From: TA-21 sp035620895
GTDB lineage: Archaea > Thermoproteota > Nitrososphaeria > Nitrososphaerales > Nitrososphaeraceae
Direction: 5' to 3'
DNA: 64,000 bases
NCBI GenBank assembly: GCA_035620895.1
Contig: DASPFY010000042.1
Location: 55,147 to 119,146, forward strand
Shown: positions 7,282 through 16,553 of the stretch, piece by piece
Numbering within the stretch: the stretch's first letter is position 1
Layout: each line of letters starts with the position of its first letter
The notes under the pieces: model-generated
Databases searched by the model: none
The model's input: the letters and a program-made list of their open reading frames with translations, nothing else
What the model was told of the DNA's origin: nothing
Made by a program: the position numbers and the translations under genes

Positions 7282-10053
7282 GTGAAATCAACATGCATTA
7301 TTATGTTATCCGCCGACCGAGTTTTGTTTAATGTTGGAAATTACAAGTTTAATGTACGTCATTTGCTAATTATTGCAATACTAGCTATTGCATTTTCAAC
7401 AGCTTTCATTATGCGTTCTTTTCCCATAAAGTACGGTTATTATCTCAATGAATTTGATCCGTATTTTGATTATAGAGCAACCAAGTATATTGTAGACAAT
7501 GGGCTTGAAGCATATCTAATGTGGCATGACAACATGTCTTGGTATCCTGACGGTCGAGACATACCAAAGACATCACAAGTTGGTTTACACGTAACAGCAG
7601 CGTATCTATACAAGATATTTGGAGGAAATAGTTCTGTTTTAGATTTTACAATCATTTTTCCGGTTGTAATAGGATCATTAACAACTATTGTTGTCTTTGC
7701 ATTAGTAAGATCACTCGGTGGAACCACCGCTGGATTGTTTTCCGCATTACTGATTGCCTTTACTCCTGCTATTATTCAACGTGGAAACTTGGGGTGGTTC
7801 AAATCTGAACCTCTTGGTCTGTTCCTCGGGCTTTTGGCGCTTTACTTACTTATATCTGCAATGAAACACAAGCCCAGGATAGCTATAGTAAAAGCAATTG
7901 CTGGAGGATTATTGTTAGGGCTTGCTAATGCCTCATGGGGCGGGATTCAATACTTTAGTATCCCAATTTCATTATTCTTCTTCGCAGTAACCTTCCTACG
8001 AAATGATATCAAAGTCCCCTTAATTGTCGCCATTGTGTTTACTGTTGCGGCAGTGTTAGCTGCTGGAATATCTCCCAGACCTGGCCTATCTTTTGTATTT
8101 GGACTCCCTGGCATAGCTCTCATCGGAGGAACAATATTTTTGATAGCTTCATCAATTGTCAGGAAATTAAGCTCATCCAATACTTTTATAAGAAACAATT
8201 GGATTTTGATTGGAGCTTTTTTCGCAATTGCGGTTGGAATTGTTCTATCGGGAAGTTTCTATGTATCCTCATTCAGATATCTAAACGCAATTAATCCATT
8301 TTTATCTTCTCAGATTCCTCTCGTAGAATCCGTTGCTGAACATTTCACTCCAACATTGGTAGAATACTTTACTGATTATTCAATTCTGATAATGTTTGCA
8401 GGATTTGGAGCACTTATGGCGTTCAGACGCCGAAATGATACGTCAATTTTCGCTCTAATAATTGGCATTACAGCAGTTTACGTAAGCGCAACCTTTGCAC
8501 GATTACTTGTATTCTCATCTATTGGAATAATACTCTTGGCAGGAATTGGTCTTTACGAAATCACCAGAACGATAATCAATTACAAGGCAATCGAACCCTC
8601 GCATAAAAAGAAGAGAAAGGCGGAAAGTGAAAAAACCTCTCAAATGGACAGACCAATAAAAATAGTATATGCTGTAATAGTGGTTATTCTAATTTCAATT
8701 CCTGTCCTGGACAATGGCGTGTTGTATCCGCAAAATGCAAATTGGTTGAGCTCTGCAGATATTCCCCCTTCCATAGCAAATGGTGGTACCGGGTTTAGGG
8801 TCAAAACGAATGATTGGATAAACGCATTAAACTGGATTTCTACCAATACATCTTCCAATTCAGTAATTACATCTTGGTGGGATTACGGTTACTGGATTAC
8901 AACATTGGGAAATAGAACTAGTCTGGCTGATAACGCTACAATAAACCAAACACGAATTGCAACTATTGCCAAGATGTTTATGGATCAGATTGATAACGGC
9001 GTTAAAATTGCACAAGATCTAAAATCTGACTATATTGTTGTATATATTGTCGGACAAAGATTTAGTGGGATTAATGGTAGTGAGCTTTATGTTTTAGGTA
9101 ATGGCGGAGATGAAAGCAAAAAACAGTGGTTTATCAGAATAGGAGGATTTGATGAAAATAGGTACCTTGAACAAGACGGTTTTACTCCAACACCCTTCTT
9201 CTGGAACAGTACGTTACTAGGGCAATTGATACCTTTCACGCCTGTCTCGTATATACTAAATGGCGCCCCATCAGCAGAATATCAGCAAGGCGCGATGGCC
9301 ATTTATTCAAAAGACATCAAGTACCCACAAAATGCAACTGCTGAACAACCATTGAAACTTGTATATTCTTCTGACAGCTTTAGGAGTAACACGCCGGGTC
9401 TATTTTTCGCAGTATTGATTTATGAAGTCAACCATAACTATGTACCTAAAACCACATCGGATCCATATAATGAAATTGTTGAAAATGAAGAGAAATTTTC
9501 AATAAACTCCTCCATGACTAATACTACTATGACATCAAATAATGAATCTAAGTTGGCTGTACTAGATACGGCTCAGGGTCCTATAACTATGGAATTCTTT
9601 CCAAATGTGGCACCCATCCATCTTTCAAATTTTGAAAAACTTGCAGAATCTGGATTCTACAATGGTACTATATTCCATAGAATTGTGAAAGGATTTGTAA
9701 TTCAAGGAGGAGATCCAAATACAAAAAATAGTACAAACATGGCCGCATGGGGAACAGGTGACCCTGGTTATAAAATCAAGGCTGAATTTAGTAACATACC
9801 GCACAATAGAGGAATCGTTTCGATGGCAAGATCCTCAGATCCAGATAGCGCCGGCTCACAATTCTTCATTGTATTGAATGACTCGAGATTTTTGGACAAT
9901 CAATATACAGTATTTGGCAGAGTAGTAAATGGCATGGATGTTGTCGACAAAATTGCTGCATTACCGACAATTCAGAATGATCAACCACAAGATCCAAATA
10001 TGGCCAAAATAAATTCTATAAAAATAATAGATAGAAATGCGACTACAAACTGA
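7282..10053 (+). CDS. aglB: AglB/STT3 oligosaccharyltransferase fused to a cyclophilin-type prolyl isomerase
   Basis: A 923-residue membrane protein joining two enzymes. Residues 1 to about 450 carry a dozen or so hydrophobic segments with the first acidic motif EFDPYFDYR (Asp59, Asp63). The external catalytic domain has the hallmark WWDYG at 532-536. This is the transferase that moves a lipid-linked glycan to Asn in N-X-S/T. After a polar linker rich in Asn, Ser and Thr, residues 757-920 form a complete cyclophilin: FHRIVKGFVIQGGDP, the GSQFFI strand and FLDNQYTVFG, so the isomerase Arg and Phe are kept. The linker itself contains several NxS/T sequons. The cyclophilin should lie outside the membrane with the OST domain. 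The GTG at 7282 or the ATG at 7303 could be the start. Confidence 0.9.
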   Translation: MKSTCIIMLSADRVLFNVGNYKFNVRHLLIIAILAIAFSTAFIMRSFPIKYGYYLNEFDPYFDYRATKYIVDNGLEAYLMWHDNMSWYPDGRDIPKTSQVGLHVTAAYLYKIFGGNSSVLDFTIIFPVVIGSLTTIVVFALVRSLGGTTAGLFSALLIAFTPAIIQRGNLGWFKSEPLGLFLGLLALYLLISAMKHKPRIAIVKAIAGGLLLGLANASWGGIQYFSIPISLFFFAVTFLRNDIKVPLIVAIVFTVAAVLAAGISPRPGLSFVFGLPGIALIGGTIFLIASSIVRKLSSSNTFIRNNWILIGAFFAIAVGIVLSGSFYVSSFRYLNAINPFLSSQIPLVESVAEHFTPTLVEYFTDYSILIMFAGFGALMAFRRRNDTSIFALIIGITAVYVSATFARLLVFSSIGIILLAGIGLYEITRTIINYKAIEPSHKKKRKAESEKTSQMDRPIKIVYAVIVVILISIPVLDNGVLYPQNANWLSSADIPPSIANGGTGFRVKTNDWINALNWISTNTSSNSVITSWWDYGYWITTLGNRTSLADNATINQTRIATIAKMFMDQIDNGVKIAQDLKSDYIVVYIVGQRFSGINGSELYVLGNGGDESKKQWFIRIGGFDENRYLEQDGFTPTPFFWNSTLLGQLIPFTPVSYILNGAPSAEYQQGAMAIYSKDIKYPQNATAEQPLKLVYSSDSFRSNTPGLFFAVLIYEVNHNYVPKTTSDPYNEIVENEEKFSINSSMTNTTMTSNNESKLAVLDTAQGPITMEFFPNVAPIHLSNFEKLAESGFYNGTIFHRIVKGFVIQGGDPNTKNSTNMAAWGTGDPGYKIKAEFSNIPHNRGIVSMARSSDPDSAGSQFFIVLNDSRFLDNQYTVFGRVVNGMDVVDKIAALPTIQNDQPQDPNMAKINSIKIIDRNATTN

Positions 10054-10083
10054 AATCGAAAGTCAATAGTGAATCGATAGATC

Positions 10084-11040
10084 TTATTTCAATAAGGCAG
10101 CATAAATGAACGGTAACAATGTAGTTGCTTCCCCATGTATTGTAGTTTGTTTCGCTTTTCCCTTTACTTTTCCCCAAGATATTGCTTCTGCAACTAAGGC
10201 TCCACTCAAACTACCATCCCACTCAGAAGCTGTTGTTATAGAAACTGCATAGTCCAGTCCTCCTCGGAATTGATTCCACCACAGGGTATGATGTTTTGAA
10301 ATTCCGCCTCCAATAAGGAAAGCGCCAGTTTTGTTAGCTTCATAAACCAAGTCAGATAGCCTGGTTTCATCCAATAATATATTTACACTAAAATCCTTGT
10401 GTTTCTGATAAAAGAACCAAATCTGACTTCCAACGGCTCCATCTACTATGCCAGGCACTATGACTGGGATGTCATTCTTGTATGCCCAGTACAAGAATGA
10501 GGTATCATCTAATGTCCGTCCTAAACTTTTTGTTATTTCAAACGTTGCAATACTTCGTGATCCTTGTTTATACAGATCGTTTAGGCAATCTTGCACGTTT
10601 TTTTCAATAACCGGTCCGTAATTATTCTGAGGTACCAGTACATTTCCCAATCTATGAATATTCTTCCTATAAAGCAAGCTATCATTCATCCGAAAGTCCC
10701 CTGAAAAGTATTTTGTTCTTGTTCGTGCAATATCATGGTCTAATGCACCACATGTTGTAATCACGCAATCGAACATCTTACGTTTTAACATATCCTTTAT
10801 AATTCCTCTTGCTCCTGTCGAGATAATAGAACCTACAAATGACAGGAATTTGGTACAGTTGTTATCCTTTGTCATTGTACGGATTATGTTAATACCATCC
10901 GAGAGATTTCTAGATTCAAACCCGCCAGAATTTGCCATACCATCAATTAGTAAAGATATAGAATTGGATTCAATTTCGTAATCACGTACTGAATCACTCA
11001 AAATATTCTTGCGCAATTTTTTCGTGCCTTTTGGTTTCAA
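10084..11040 (-). CDS. dys: Deoxyhypusine synthase
   Basis: A 318-residue NAD-dependent enzyme that transfers the aminobutyl group of spermidine to a lysine of translation factor aIF5A, the first step to hypusine. Seen in the sequence: the Rossmann-like parts with VGSIISTGARG and ITTCGALDHDIAR, the GGGISKHH loop, SEWDGSLSGA, and the catalytic lysine in WGKVKG (Lys291). Size matches archaeal enzymes. Start is TTG. No hydroxylase is needed in many archaea. The gene is convergent with aglB, ending about 30 bases after it. Confidence 0.92.
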   Translation of the reverse strand: MKPKGTKKLRKNILSDSVRDYEIESNSISLLIDGMANSGGFESRNLSDGINIIRTMTKDNNCTKFLSFVGSIISTGARGIIKDMLKRKMFDCVITTCGALDHDIARTRTKYFSGDFRMNDSLLYRKNIHRLGNVLVPQNNYGPVIEKNVQDCLNDLYKQGSRSIATFEITKSLGRTLDDTSFLYWAYKNDIPVIVPGIVDGAVGSQIWFFYQKHKDFSVNILLDETRLSDLVYEANKTGAFLIGGGISKHHTLWWNQFRGGLDYAVSITTASEWDGSLSGALVAEAISWGKVKGKAKQTTIHGEATTLLPFIYAALLK

Positions 11041-11100
11041 TTTCCTACAGTTAAGTTGTCAGATATATTATTATTTTTATCTGCTTGAGTTAGAAAGTAC

Positions 11101-11118
11101 TCAGCGTTAATCCGCTGA
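11101..11118. promoter_or_regulatory. Inverted repeat next to a TATA box (candidate operator)
   Basis: The 18-base palindrome tcagcg-ttaatc-cgctga has perfect 6-base arms. It ends two bases before a TATA-like tttatatatc at 11121-11130, in front of the gene at 11217. A regulator bound here would overlap the BRE/TFB site. This is inference from position. Confidence 0.45.
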
Positions 11119-11216
11119 ATTTTATATATCATTACTCAATATATCATAAGTCAATTTTTGGAGAATCAAAAATGTCATGAAAATTCAATATTTCGTCACA
11201 TTATTATAATGATAAT

Positions 11217-11693
11217 TTGGTATATCCTCAGATGCGTGTAAGATATTGGCGTTTAGCAGTTAATGACCTATTAAATTCAAATTACCCCTTAGAGAAGGCT
11301 AATCACTGGGACATAAAATGTCTACAGGGAGAATATGAACACTTTGGGGTTTTTTGGTTTAGATATGGAACTCCATTTGATAAGGAATTAATAAATGGTA
11401 TCTGTTTCTATTATAATGATATTCCCCAAGAAAAAGTTCAACAATTACTAGAATTTCTGCAACAAAAATATGGAGGAAAGGTATTATTTAGGCAAAGTCG
11501 AGTTTTTCTTCAAGGTTCTAAAGAATTTAATGACAAAAACGAAATAGCCAATTTAGCCAGTGAAATTAGTACCAAATTCAATGGACCGGTAGAGATCACT
11601 CTTGAATTTGAAAAGGTTACTCAAGAAGAACAGGAAAAAAACACATTTAATTTTCCTGCAGGAAAGGCATTGCCTATTGCAGGTACAGAATAA
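11217..11693 (+). CDS. Conserved-looking hypothetical protein, soluble
   Basis: A 158-residue protein, not recognised. It begins at TTG (11217), or at an ATG at 11232 giving MRVRYWRLAV. It is soluble and rich in aromatic residues in the first half (HWDIKCLQGEYEHFGVFWFRYG) and alternates strands and helices (PQEKVQQLLEFLQQKYGG, then a VLFRQSRVFLQG strand). This looks like a small alpha/beta fold. The tail is Glu/Gln rich and ends FPAGKALPIAGTE. A TATA box and an inverted repeat lie upstream, so it may be regulated. No function can be assigned. Confidence 0.6.
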   Translation: MVYPQMRVRYWRLAVNDLLNSNYPLEKANHWDIKCLQGEYEHFGVFWFRYGTPFDKELINGICFYYNDIPQEKVQQLLEFLQQKYGGKVLFRQSRVFLQGSKEFNDKNEIANLASEISTKFNGPVEITLEFEKVTQEEQEKNTFNFPAGKALPIAGTE

Positions 11694-11738
11694 ACTGAGG
11701 CAGCCATGATTATGAGGTAGAGATAGATTGATGATCTG

Positions 11739-12200
11739 TTAGGCTTCTGTATTATTGTCTTCAAGTATGGATTTTATTTTCTCTCTTAACTTGGAAATAC
11801 TGACTGGTTTGCTAATAAAATGAGTAACATCGACAGATGGAATAACCTTGCTGAATTCTTCCTTGTTAATTTCAAATGCGGTAATAAATGCAATCTTCAT
11901 AGTAGGATCATTTTCTTTTATCTGCCTATACAGTTCAAATCCGTTTACTTTAGGCATTCGAATATCCGTAATCACAAGATCATAATATTTTGGAGGATGA
12001 TTCTGAAAATTATTGATGGCATCATCACCTTTTGAAAATGTCTCGACCTTGAAATCATTTTTTGACTCTAATCCTCTTTTTATGACCGAAAGGATATCAG
12101 ATTCATCGTCCACAATCATTATTCGTGGTGGAGAATTAATTTTTTTACTTTCCGTCATATGTTGATTTTTGATAGGGTTATCATATATAATAAGTTTCAT
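11739..12200 (-). CDS. Single-domain response regulator (CheY-like)
   Basis: A 153-residue receiver domain with no output domain. Seen: the acidic pair in VDDES, the phosphoacceptor Asp in LVITDIRMPKV, the switch Thr in FITAFE and the conserved Lys in ISKPVS. All residues needed for phosphorylation are present. The native start may be an internal ATG (MTESKK) because the first 14 residues are not part of the fold. Stand-alone receivers usually act by protein-protein contact. No histidine kinase is in the window. It is divergent from the pentapeptide-repeat gene with about 35 bases between. Confidence 0.88.
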   Translation of the reverse strand: MKLIIYDNPIKNQHMTESKKINSPPRIMIVDDESDILSVIKRGLESKNDFKVETFSKGDDAINNFQNHPPKYYDLVITDIRMPKVNGFELYRQIKENDPTMKIAFITAFEINKEEFSKVIPSVDVTHFISKPVSISKLREKIKSILEDNNTEA

Positions 12201-12235
12201 TATGAGAAAATTGATATATCAAAAAAAATAATGTC

Positions 12236-12706
12236 TTGAAAATGAGCAATAAAGTAGACTGGTTGGGCCTCTTACAGGATTCGAAAATTAAGGAATTTAA
12301 TGAATGGAGAATGGCCAATATCTTTGAGAAAATTGATCTCAGTGGAAAAGATTTTTCGGAAAAGAATCTTTCAAATGCATACCTAAACGGCATAAAGTGT
12401 AATGGGGCTAATTTGTCAAGCTGCAATTTACAAAGGGCTAATTTTGCTCAATCTGAGGTTATGGATTCAAACCTTGAGAATGCAGATTTGACGGATGCAA
12501 TTTTTATTTACGGAAATTTGAAAAATAGCAAATTAATGAATGCAAATCTGTCTGGAACAAACTTTATGTGGTCGGATCTAAGAAATTGCGATTTAGGTGG
12601 ATGTAAATTTAAAAAGACAGTCTTTGTTGAAGCTAAACTGCAGAATGCAAAAATAGATCAATTAGAAAATCAATCTGTTTATCTAAAATTTGCAAAGCTA
12701 CATTAA
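12236..12706 (+). CDS. Pentapeptide-repeat protein
   Basis: A 156-residue protein whose middle (about residues 34-140) consists of A(D/N)LXX-type pentapeptides such as LSNAY, CNGAN, LSSCN, LQRAN, FAQSE, LENAD and LTDAI. These fold into a right-handed quadrilateral beta-helix. Family members are structural or inhibit DNA gyrase; nothing shows such a role here. The N-terminal 30 residues form a helix. Start is TTG at 12236, or an ATG at 12242. The divergent response regulator shares its promoter region, suggesting joint regulation, which is inference. Confidence 0.85.
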   Translation: MKMSNKVDWLGLLQDSKIKEFNEWRMANIFEKIDLSGKDFSEKNLSNAYLNGIKCNGANLSSCNLQRANFAQSEVMDSNLENADLTDAIFIYGNLKNSKLMNANLSGTNFMWSDLRNCDLGGCKFKKTVFVEAKLQNAKIDQLENQSVYLKFAKLH

Positions 12707-12798
12707 GTATTTTTAAAATCTCATTTTTGAAAAGAGTATGTCATGTATATACGAGGCCCCCAATAGATTAATACGAATGAAATATCTAGATAGACTGG

Positions 12799-13869
12799 TT
12801 GGAAGTAGATAAAGTTAGAACATTAAAGTTGCTGGGTAAATGGTCAGTCAATAGGGCCATAGGCAAACGACGTCCACTAGTGGCTGTTTTCAGTATGACC
12901 CATTATTGTAACTTTTATTGTCCTATGTGTCCTTTCGGTGATTCCAATAAAGATGGACAATTAAAACTTGTTAGAGAAAAAGACCTAACTACTGAACAGT
13001 GGAAAAGTATTTTTGATAAAGTCTCAAAATATTGTGTCTGGTCAATTATCGAAGGTGGTGAACCAACAAGCCGACCAGATTTTATTGATCTTGTGAGATA
13101 TCTTCATAGCATCAATATGCCTACTTCTTTGATTACAAACTGTTCTCTCTTGCATACTGTAGACCTTGAACAACTAAAAAAATACATCCAATTTATTACC
13201 TGCAGTATTGATTCAGTTCATGAAGAACCTTATTGTAAGGTACGTGGTGTCTCTACTAAAATCTATCACAGAGTCATGGAAAACATTGGACTCCTTAATC
13301 AAAGTAACATATCTCATTATTTCAACAGCGTGATTACCAAATTTAACACAGAAGAATTTATTGATCAAAGTTATTTTGACAAGGCTAAAGAGCTTGGATC
13401 AAACGCAGTTTCTTTAACCTTTGTCGAAGATAGAGCTGACGTTTCATATTCTTTATTACCGGATAGAAAAACTATGATAAAAGTTTGTGAAAGCATTTTG
13501 GACTACGGTAGAAAAAAATCATCACCCCAAATTATGATTCCGCCCGAATATTTTAAACAGATAATAGAGCATGGGCGTACTACTTTCGATGAGTGTGGAG
13601 TATGGAAAAGCACATTTGTTAATGCAGATGGTACTGTTATGGTACCATGTTGGAAATTTAACAAACCAGAGAACACTTATAATTTGCTTGAGCAAAGTAT
13701 TGAAGAAGTCTGGAGTGCACCTCAATGGAATATCGCTAGAACTTGTCATGACTGTCAAGTACTAGGATGTATATGGTATTCCTCACAACCGATCACAACT
13801 TTTGCTAAAAACTATATGAATGGCCTGTCAAGGCTTATCAATCAACATAAACCCGAATTGCTTCATTGA
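12799..13869 (+). CDS. Radical SAM protein with C-terminal cysteine-rich (SPASM-like) region
   Basis: A 356-residue radical SAM enzyme. The cluster motif CNFYCPMC gives CxxxCxxC at residues 37, 41 and 44, and the SAM-binding GGEP motif lies at 86-89. A TIM-barrel-like middle follows. The C-terminal third has additional cysteines: FDECGVW, VMVPCW and CHDCQVLGC, which look like auxiliary cluster ligands of a SPASM-type domain. The overall layout resembles the HpnH and peptide-modifying groups. No precursor peptide gene or hopanoid gene lies near, so the substrate is unknown. Start is TTG. Confidence 0.78.
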   Translation: MEVDKVRTLKLLGKWSVNRAIGKRRPLVAVFSMTHYCNFYCPMCPFGDSNKDGQLKLVREKDLTTEQWKSIFDKVSKYCVWSIIEGGEPTSRPDFIDLVRYLHSINMPTSLITNCSLLHTVDLEQLKKYIQFITCSIDSVHEEPYCKVRGVSTKIYHRVMENIGLLNQSNISHYFNSVITKFNTEEFIDQSYFDKAKELGSNAVSLTFVEDRADVSYSLLPDRKTMIKVCESILDYGRKKSSPQIMIPPEYFKQIIEHGRTTFDECGVWKSTFVNADGTVMVPCWKFNKPENTYNLLEQSIEEVWSAPQWNIARTCHDCQVLGCIWYSSQPITTFAKNYMNGLSRLINQHKPELLH

Positions 13870-13921
13870 TTGCATAATCAGATGTCCATTGAGAACTGAA
13901 AATTTTGCACTTTAAATTAAT

Positions 13922-16123
13922 CTATAGAATTTGCTTTACATGAATGTTTAACTTGTCTTTATCCCGATAAAGTTCACCAATAGCTTTGAATTCTCGTCCT
14001 TTTCTTATCAACTCTCTAGGACCGCGATAATCATAGTGATGCAGCAAAGCTTGCCATTTACCGTTAACCAGTACTATTGCTTTACCCATTACTACTTTTT
14101 CAATTTCAATCATAAAGACTTGTCCTTGAATTTTTGCCACATTTTCGGAAAGAATTGCCTTTCTGCCAATAATTTTTATTTTTTCTAATTTCTCGAGCAT
14201 TTTTAATGCAGCCTCTATAAGAGCGTCGTCTTGTTCCAATGTTTTATGGACCAATTCGATATCTAATCCACTGTTTCCATGAATAGATACTACTGAATAT
14301 ATTTTCCTTGCAGTACGTTCTACAAGGCTTTCAAATCCTATCAGATTGGCATTAATAGTGGAATATGGAATCTTACCGCCGGGAATCTTTTTGACAATTG
14401 ACGATTGCGACTTTCGTTTCGCTCTTTCTCCAAATCCGTCCAAACACGAGTCAAGAAATTCAATCTCATATTTGGTCATAGGATCTTGTTTCACACTCAC
14501 TCTATGAACTGGTTCTAAATTGAGTGGTGTATTAATAGATGAAAGAACTGATTTCATTTTTTGTATCTTTTTTCTACTTACCTCGAGATAACGTTCATCA
14601 ATCGTATCCTTTGTCGCAAGAATTAATACTGAACCAATGTTTTTTCTTCCAGTTCTCCCTCTCCTTTGGATATGCCTAATTTCACTTGGTATTGGTTCAT
14701 AAAATACAACTAGGTCAACTTCTGGTATATCAAGCCCTTCTTCTGCAATAGAAGTAGCCACTAAAACATTAAACTCGCCTTCTCTAAATTTTTTCAATAT
14801 GGAATTCTGTTCTTCCTGTCTCATTCCAGGATCCCCCTGTCTCTTTGATTGCCCAACAAACTTTGATGAGGTAATCTTGTTTTTTATTAGCAATTCAACT
14901 ATGTGTTGTGCAGTGTCCCTATATTGAGTAAAGACAAGTACTCTGGAATCCATTTCTGATTCGTCTATAGCTAAATTACGAGCGTTTTTCGACTTAATTT
15001 GGGAATTAATTTGGGAGTCAAATCTTTCTCTTAAGAGTTTGATAAGATATTGAATTTTCGGATGCTCTATATTCAGTTGTTCGATCAGTCTTCTAATTTC
15101 TTTTATTCTCTTATCACCAATCAACATCTTGTGACTCTTAGTGTCTTCTGCCTGTGTTCTATTTAGAAAAGTTCCTAGAGAATTGAATCCTTGACTTTCC
15201 ATTAATTCAATGCAATACATTAGTGAGAGGGCAATGGATTGTTGCATCAATGCGAAATATAATGATCGTCGTTGTTCTTCTGGTAATGTCAGTAAAGTGC
15301 GCCTTAATTCATCTCCAATAGAAATTAAATCTCTCTTGAAGATCCATTTTGAATTTTTTGTGACAATATTTCTGCTAGTCAACCAATTGAGTTTTTCTTC
15401 TAGCATCGTTTTCAATATAGATTTGACGTAGTGATACTCTGAAGGAAGATCAAACCATTCCCAACTAATATCAATGGGGTTGATAAATCGTTTTACGTCG
15501 GCATCTTCCTCCGTCTTATACTCTAAATGTTCAATATACAAATTATTACAAATATCTTGAATCTTGTTTTTTTCTGACCCTGGGCTGGCAGTTAATCCGA
15601 GAATTAATGGAAACGAACAATGTCGTACATATTGATCTGCTATGAAAGTATAAGCATAATCCTTTACTGCGCGATGTGCTTCATCAAAAACTATTAAAAA
15701 AAAATTCTCTAGTGACACCCTCTTCTCTTTTATGTCGTTTCTTACTACTTCTGGTGTCGAGAAAACAAGTCTGATCGCATCGTTTTTCCACACAATAGTT
15801 CTTGTGTATGGTGGTATTTTTCCTGTAACTAAAGCCGTTTGATCAGTGGGTAATTTTATATATGATACAAATGATTTCCAATGTTGATTTACGAGTGGTC
15901 TCGTGGGCGCTAATATCAGGATTCTCTTGTCCTTGTAATTATACAGCGTATTGATGGAAACAAGTAACGATATGATTGTCTTTCCTAATGCAGTGGGAAG
16001 AATTACGAGTGTATTCTTATTCAGAGCAAAGCTGGAAATATTTTTTTGATATTCTCTGAATTGTAGTAAATTCTTTCTAAGAAGAGGATGATTAATGAAT
16101 GTGGTTTCATCATTCAAAGACAT
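13922..16123 (-). CDS. hef: Hef/FANCM-type helicase without XPF nuclease domain
   Basis: A 733-residue SF2 helicase. Motif I is PTALGKT at 43-49, motif II DEAH at 147-150, motif III TASPG, and motif VI HIQRRGRTGR, with the helical insertion between lobes (about residues 220-330) that is characteristic of Hef, FANCM and Mph1. Hef in Euryarchaeota carries a C-terminal XPF-type nuclease with ERKxxxD; I find no such motif here. Instead the last 150 residues contain two small regions, one helical (DIELVHKTLEQDDALIEAAL) and one beta-rich with GKAIVLVNGKWQ. It likely processes stalled forks. The ATPase would need a separate nuclease partner. Confidence 0.88.
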   Translation of the reverse strand: MSLNDETTFINHPLLRKNLLQFREYQKNISSFALNKNTLVILPTALGKTIISLLVSINTLYNYKDKRILILAPTRPLVNQHWKSFVSYIKLPTDQTALVTGKIPPYTRTIVWKNDAIRLVFSTPEVVRNDIKEKRVSLENFFLIVFDEAHRAVKDYAYTFIADQYVRHCSFPLILGLTASPGSEKNKIQDICNNLYIEHLEYKTEEDADVKRFINPIDISWEWFDLPSEYHYVKSILKTMLEEKLNWLTSRNIVTKNSKWIFKRDLISIGDELRRTLLTLPEEQRRSLYFALMQQSIALSLMYCIELMESQGFNSLGTFLNRTQAEDTKSHKMLIGDKRIKEIRRLIEQLNIEHPKIQYLIKLLRERFDSQINSQIKSKNARNLAIDESEMDSRVLVFTQYRDTAQHIVELLIKNKITSSKFVGQSKRQGDPGMRQEEQNSILKKFREGEFNVLVATSIAEEGLDIPEVDLVVFYEPIPSEIRHIQRRGRTGRKNIGSVLILATKDTIDERYLEVSRKKIQKMKSVLSSINTPLNLEPVHRVSVKQDPMTKYEIEFLDSCLDGFGERAKRKSQSSIVKKIPGGKIPYSTINANLIGFESLVERTARKIYSVVSIHGNSGLDIELVHKTLEQDDALIEAALKMLEKLEKIKIIGRKAILSENVAKIQGQVFMIEIEKVVMGKAIVLVNGKWQALLHHYDYRGPRELIRKGREFKAIGELYRDKDKLNIHVKQIL

Positions 16124-16226
16124 AAATCAACAATTTTCATATACTGAATTAGTATTAGTCAAAATGACAAATTGTGCAAAATTCACGTTGACCTTGGCCA
16201 TTCTTATTATTCTCTTTTATTATATT

Positions 16227-16553
16227 TCAGATCTCATATACATCAGTTTCAGTAGATAGTGGTTTTGTCTTTTTTTCTGGATTTACCTCATCTAGACTGG
16301 CGGCCAGTTGGATAATTTTCGCATTAGTAAGAATATTGCTTATTTGTTCTAACTCCGAGCGAGATCTAATGAGTATTCCTCGCTTCTTTGTTGCTATCCC
16401 CGATGTGTCAACTGGATTGACTTCCAAAGCTATGTATGGAGGTCTACTCTTGTATTCGGGAAGTTTAATCAAAAATACTCCAGGTATGCTGGTTGCTTTT
16501 CTCTCCCAACCTTTACCTTCTTTCAAAAATTGAGACAATCTTTCGTCTTCCAT
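16227..16553 (-). CDS. Hypothetical small protein, possible nucleic-acid binder
   Basis: A 108-residue protein with an ATG start, not recognised. It has a compact N-terminal domain (about 1-85) with alternating strands, including GVFLIKLPEYKSRPPYIAL and the basic ATKKRGILIRSRSELEQI, followed by a charged tail with Glu, Lys and Thr. Basic and aromatic residues in strands followed by an acidic tail recall small PC4-like or SSB-like proteins, but no firm match can be made. It is downstream of and convergent with nothing; upstream lies a direct repeat pair. Confidence 0.5.
   Translation of the reverse strand: MEDERLSQFLKEGKGWERKATSIPGVFLIKLPEYKSRPPYIALEVNPVDTSGIATKKRGILIRSRSELEQISNILTNAKIIQLAASLDEVNPEKKTKPLSTETDVYEI

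Noticed and set aside
12236..12706. Gyrase inhibitor role for the pentapeptide protein
   Set aside because: The fold alone does not show it, and the known inhibitors differ in length and dimer domain.
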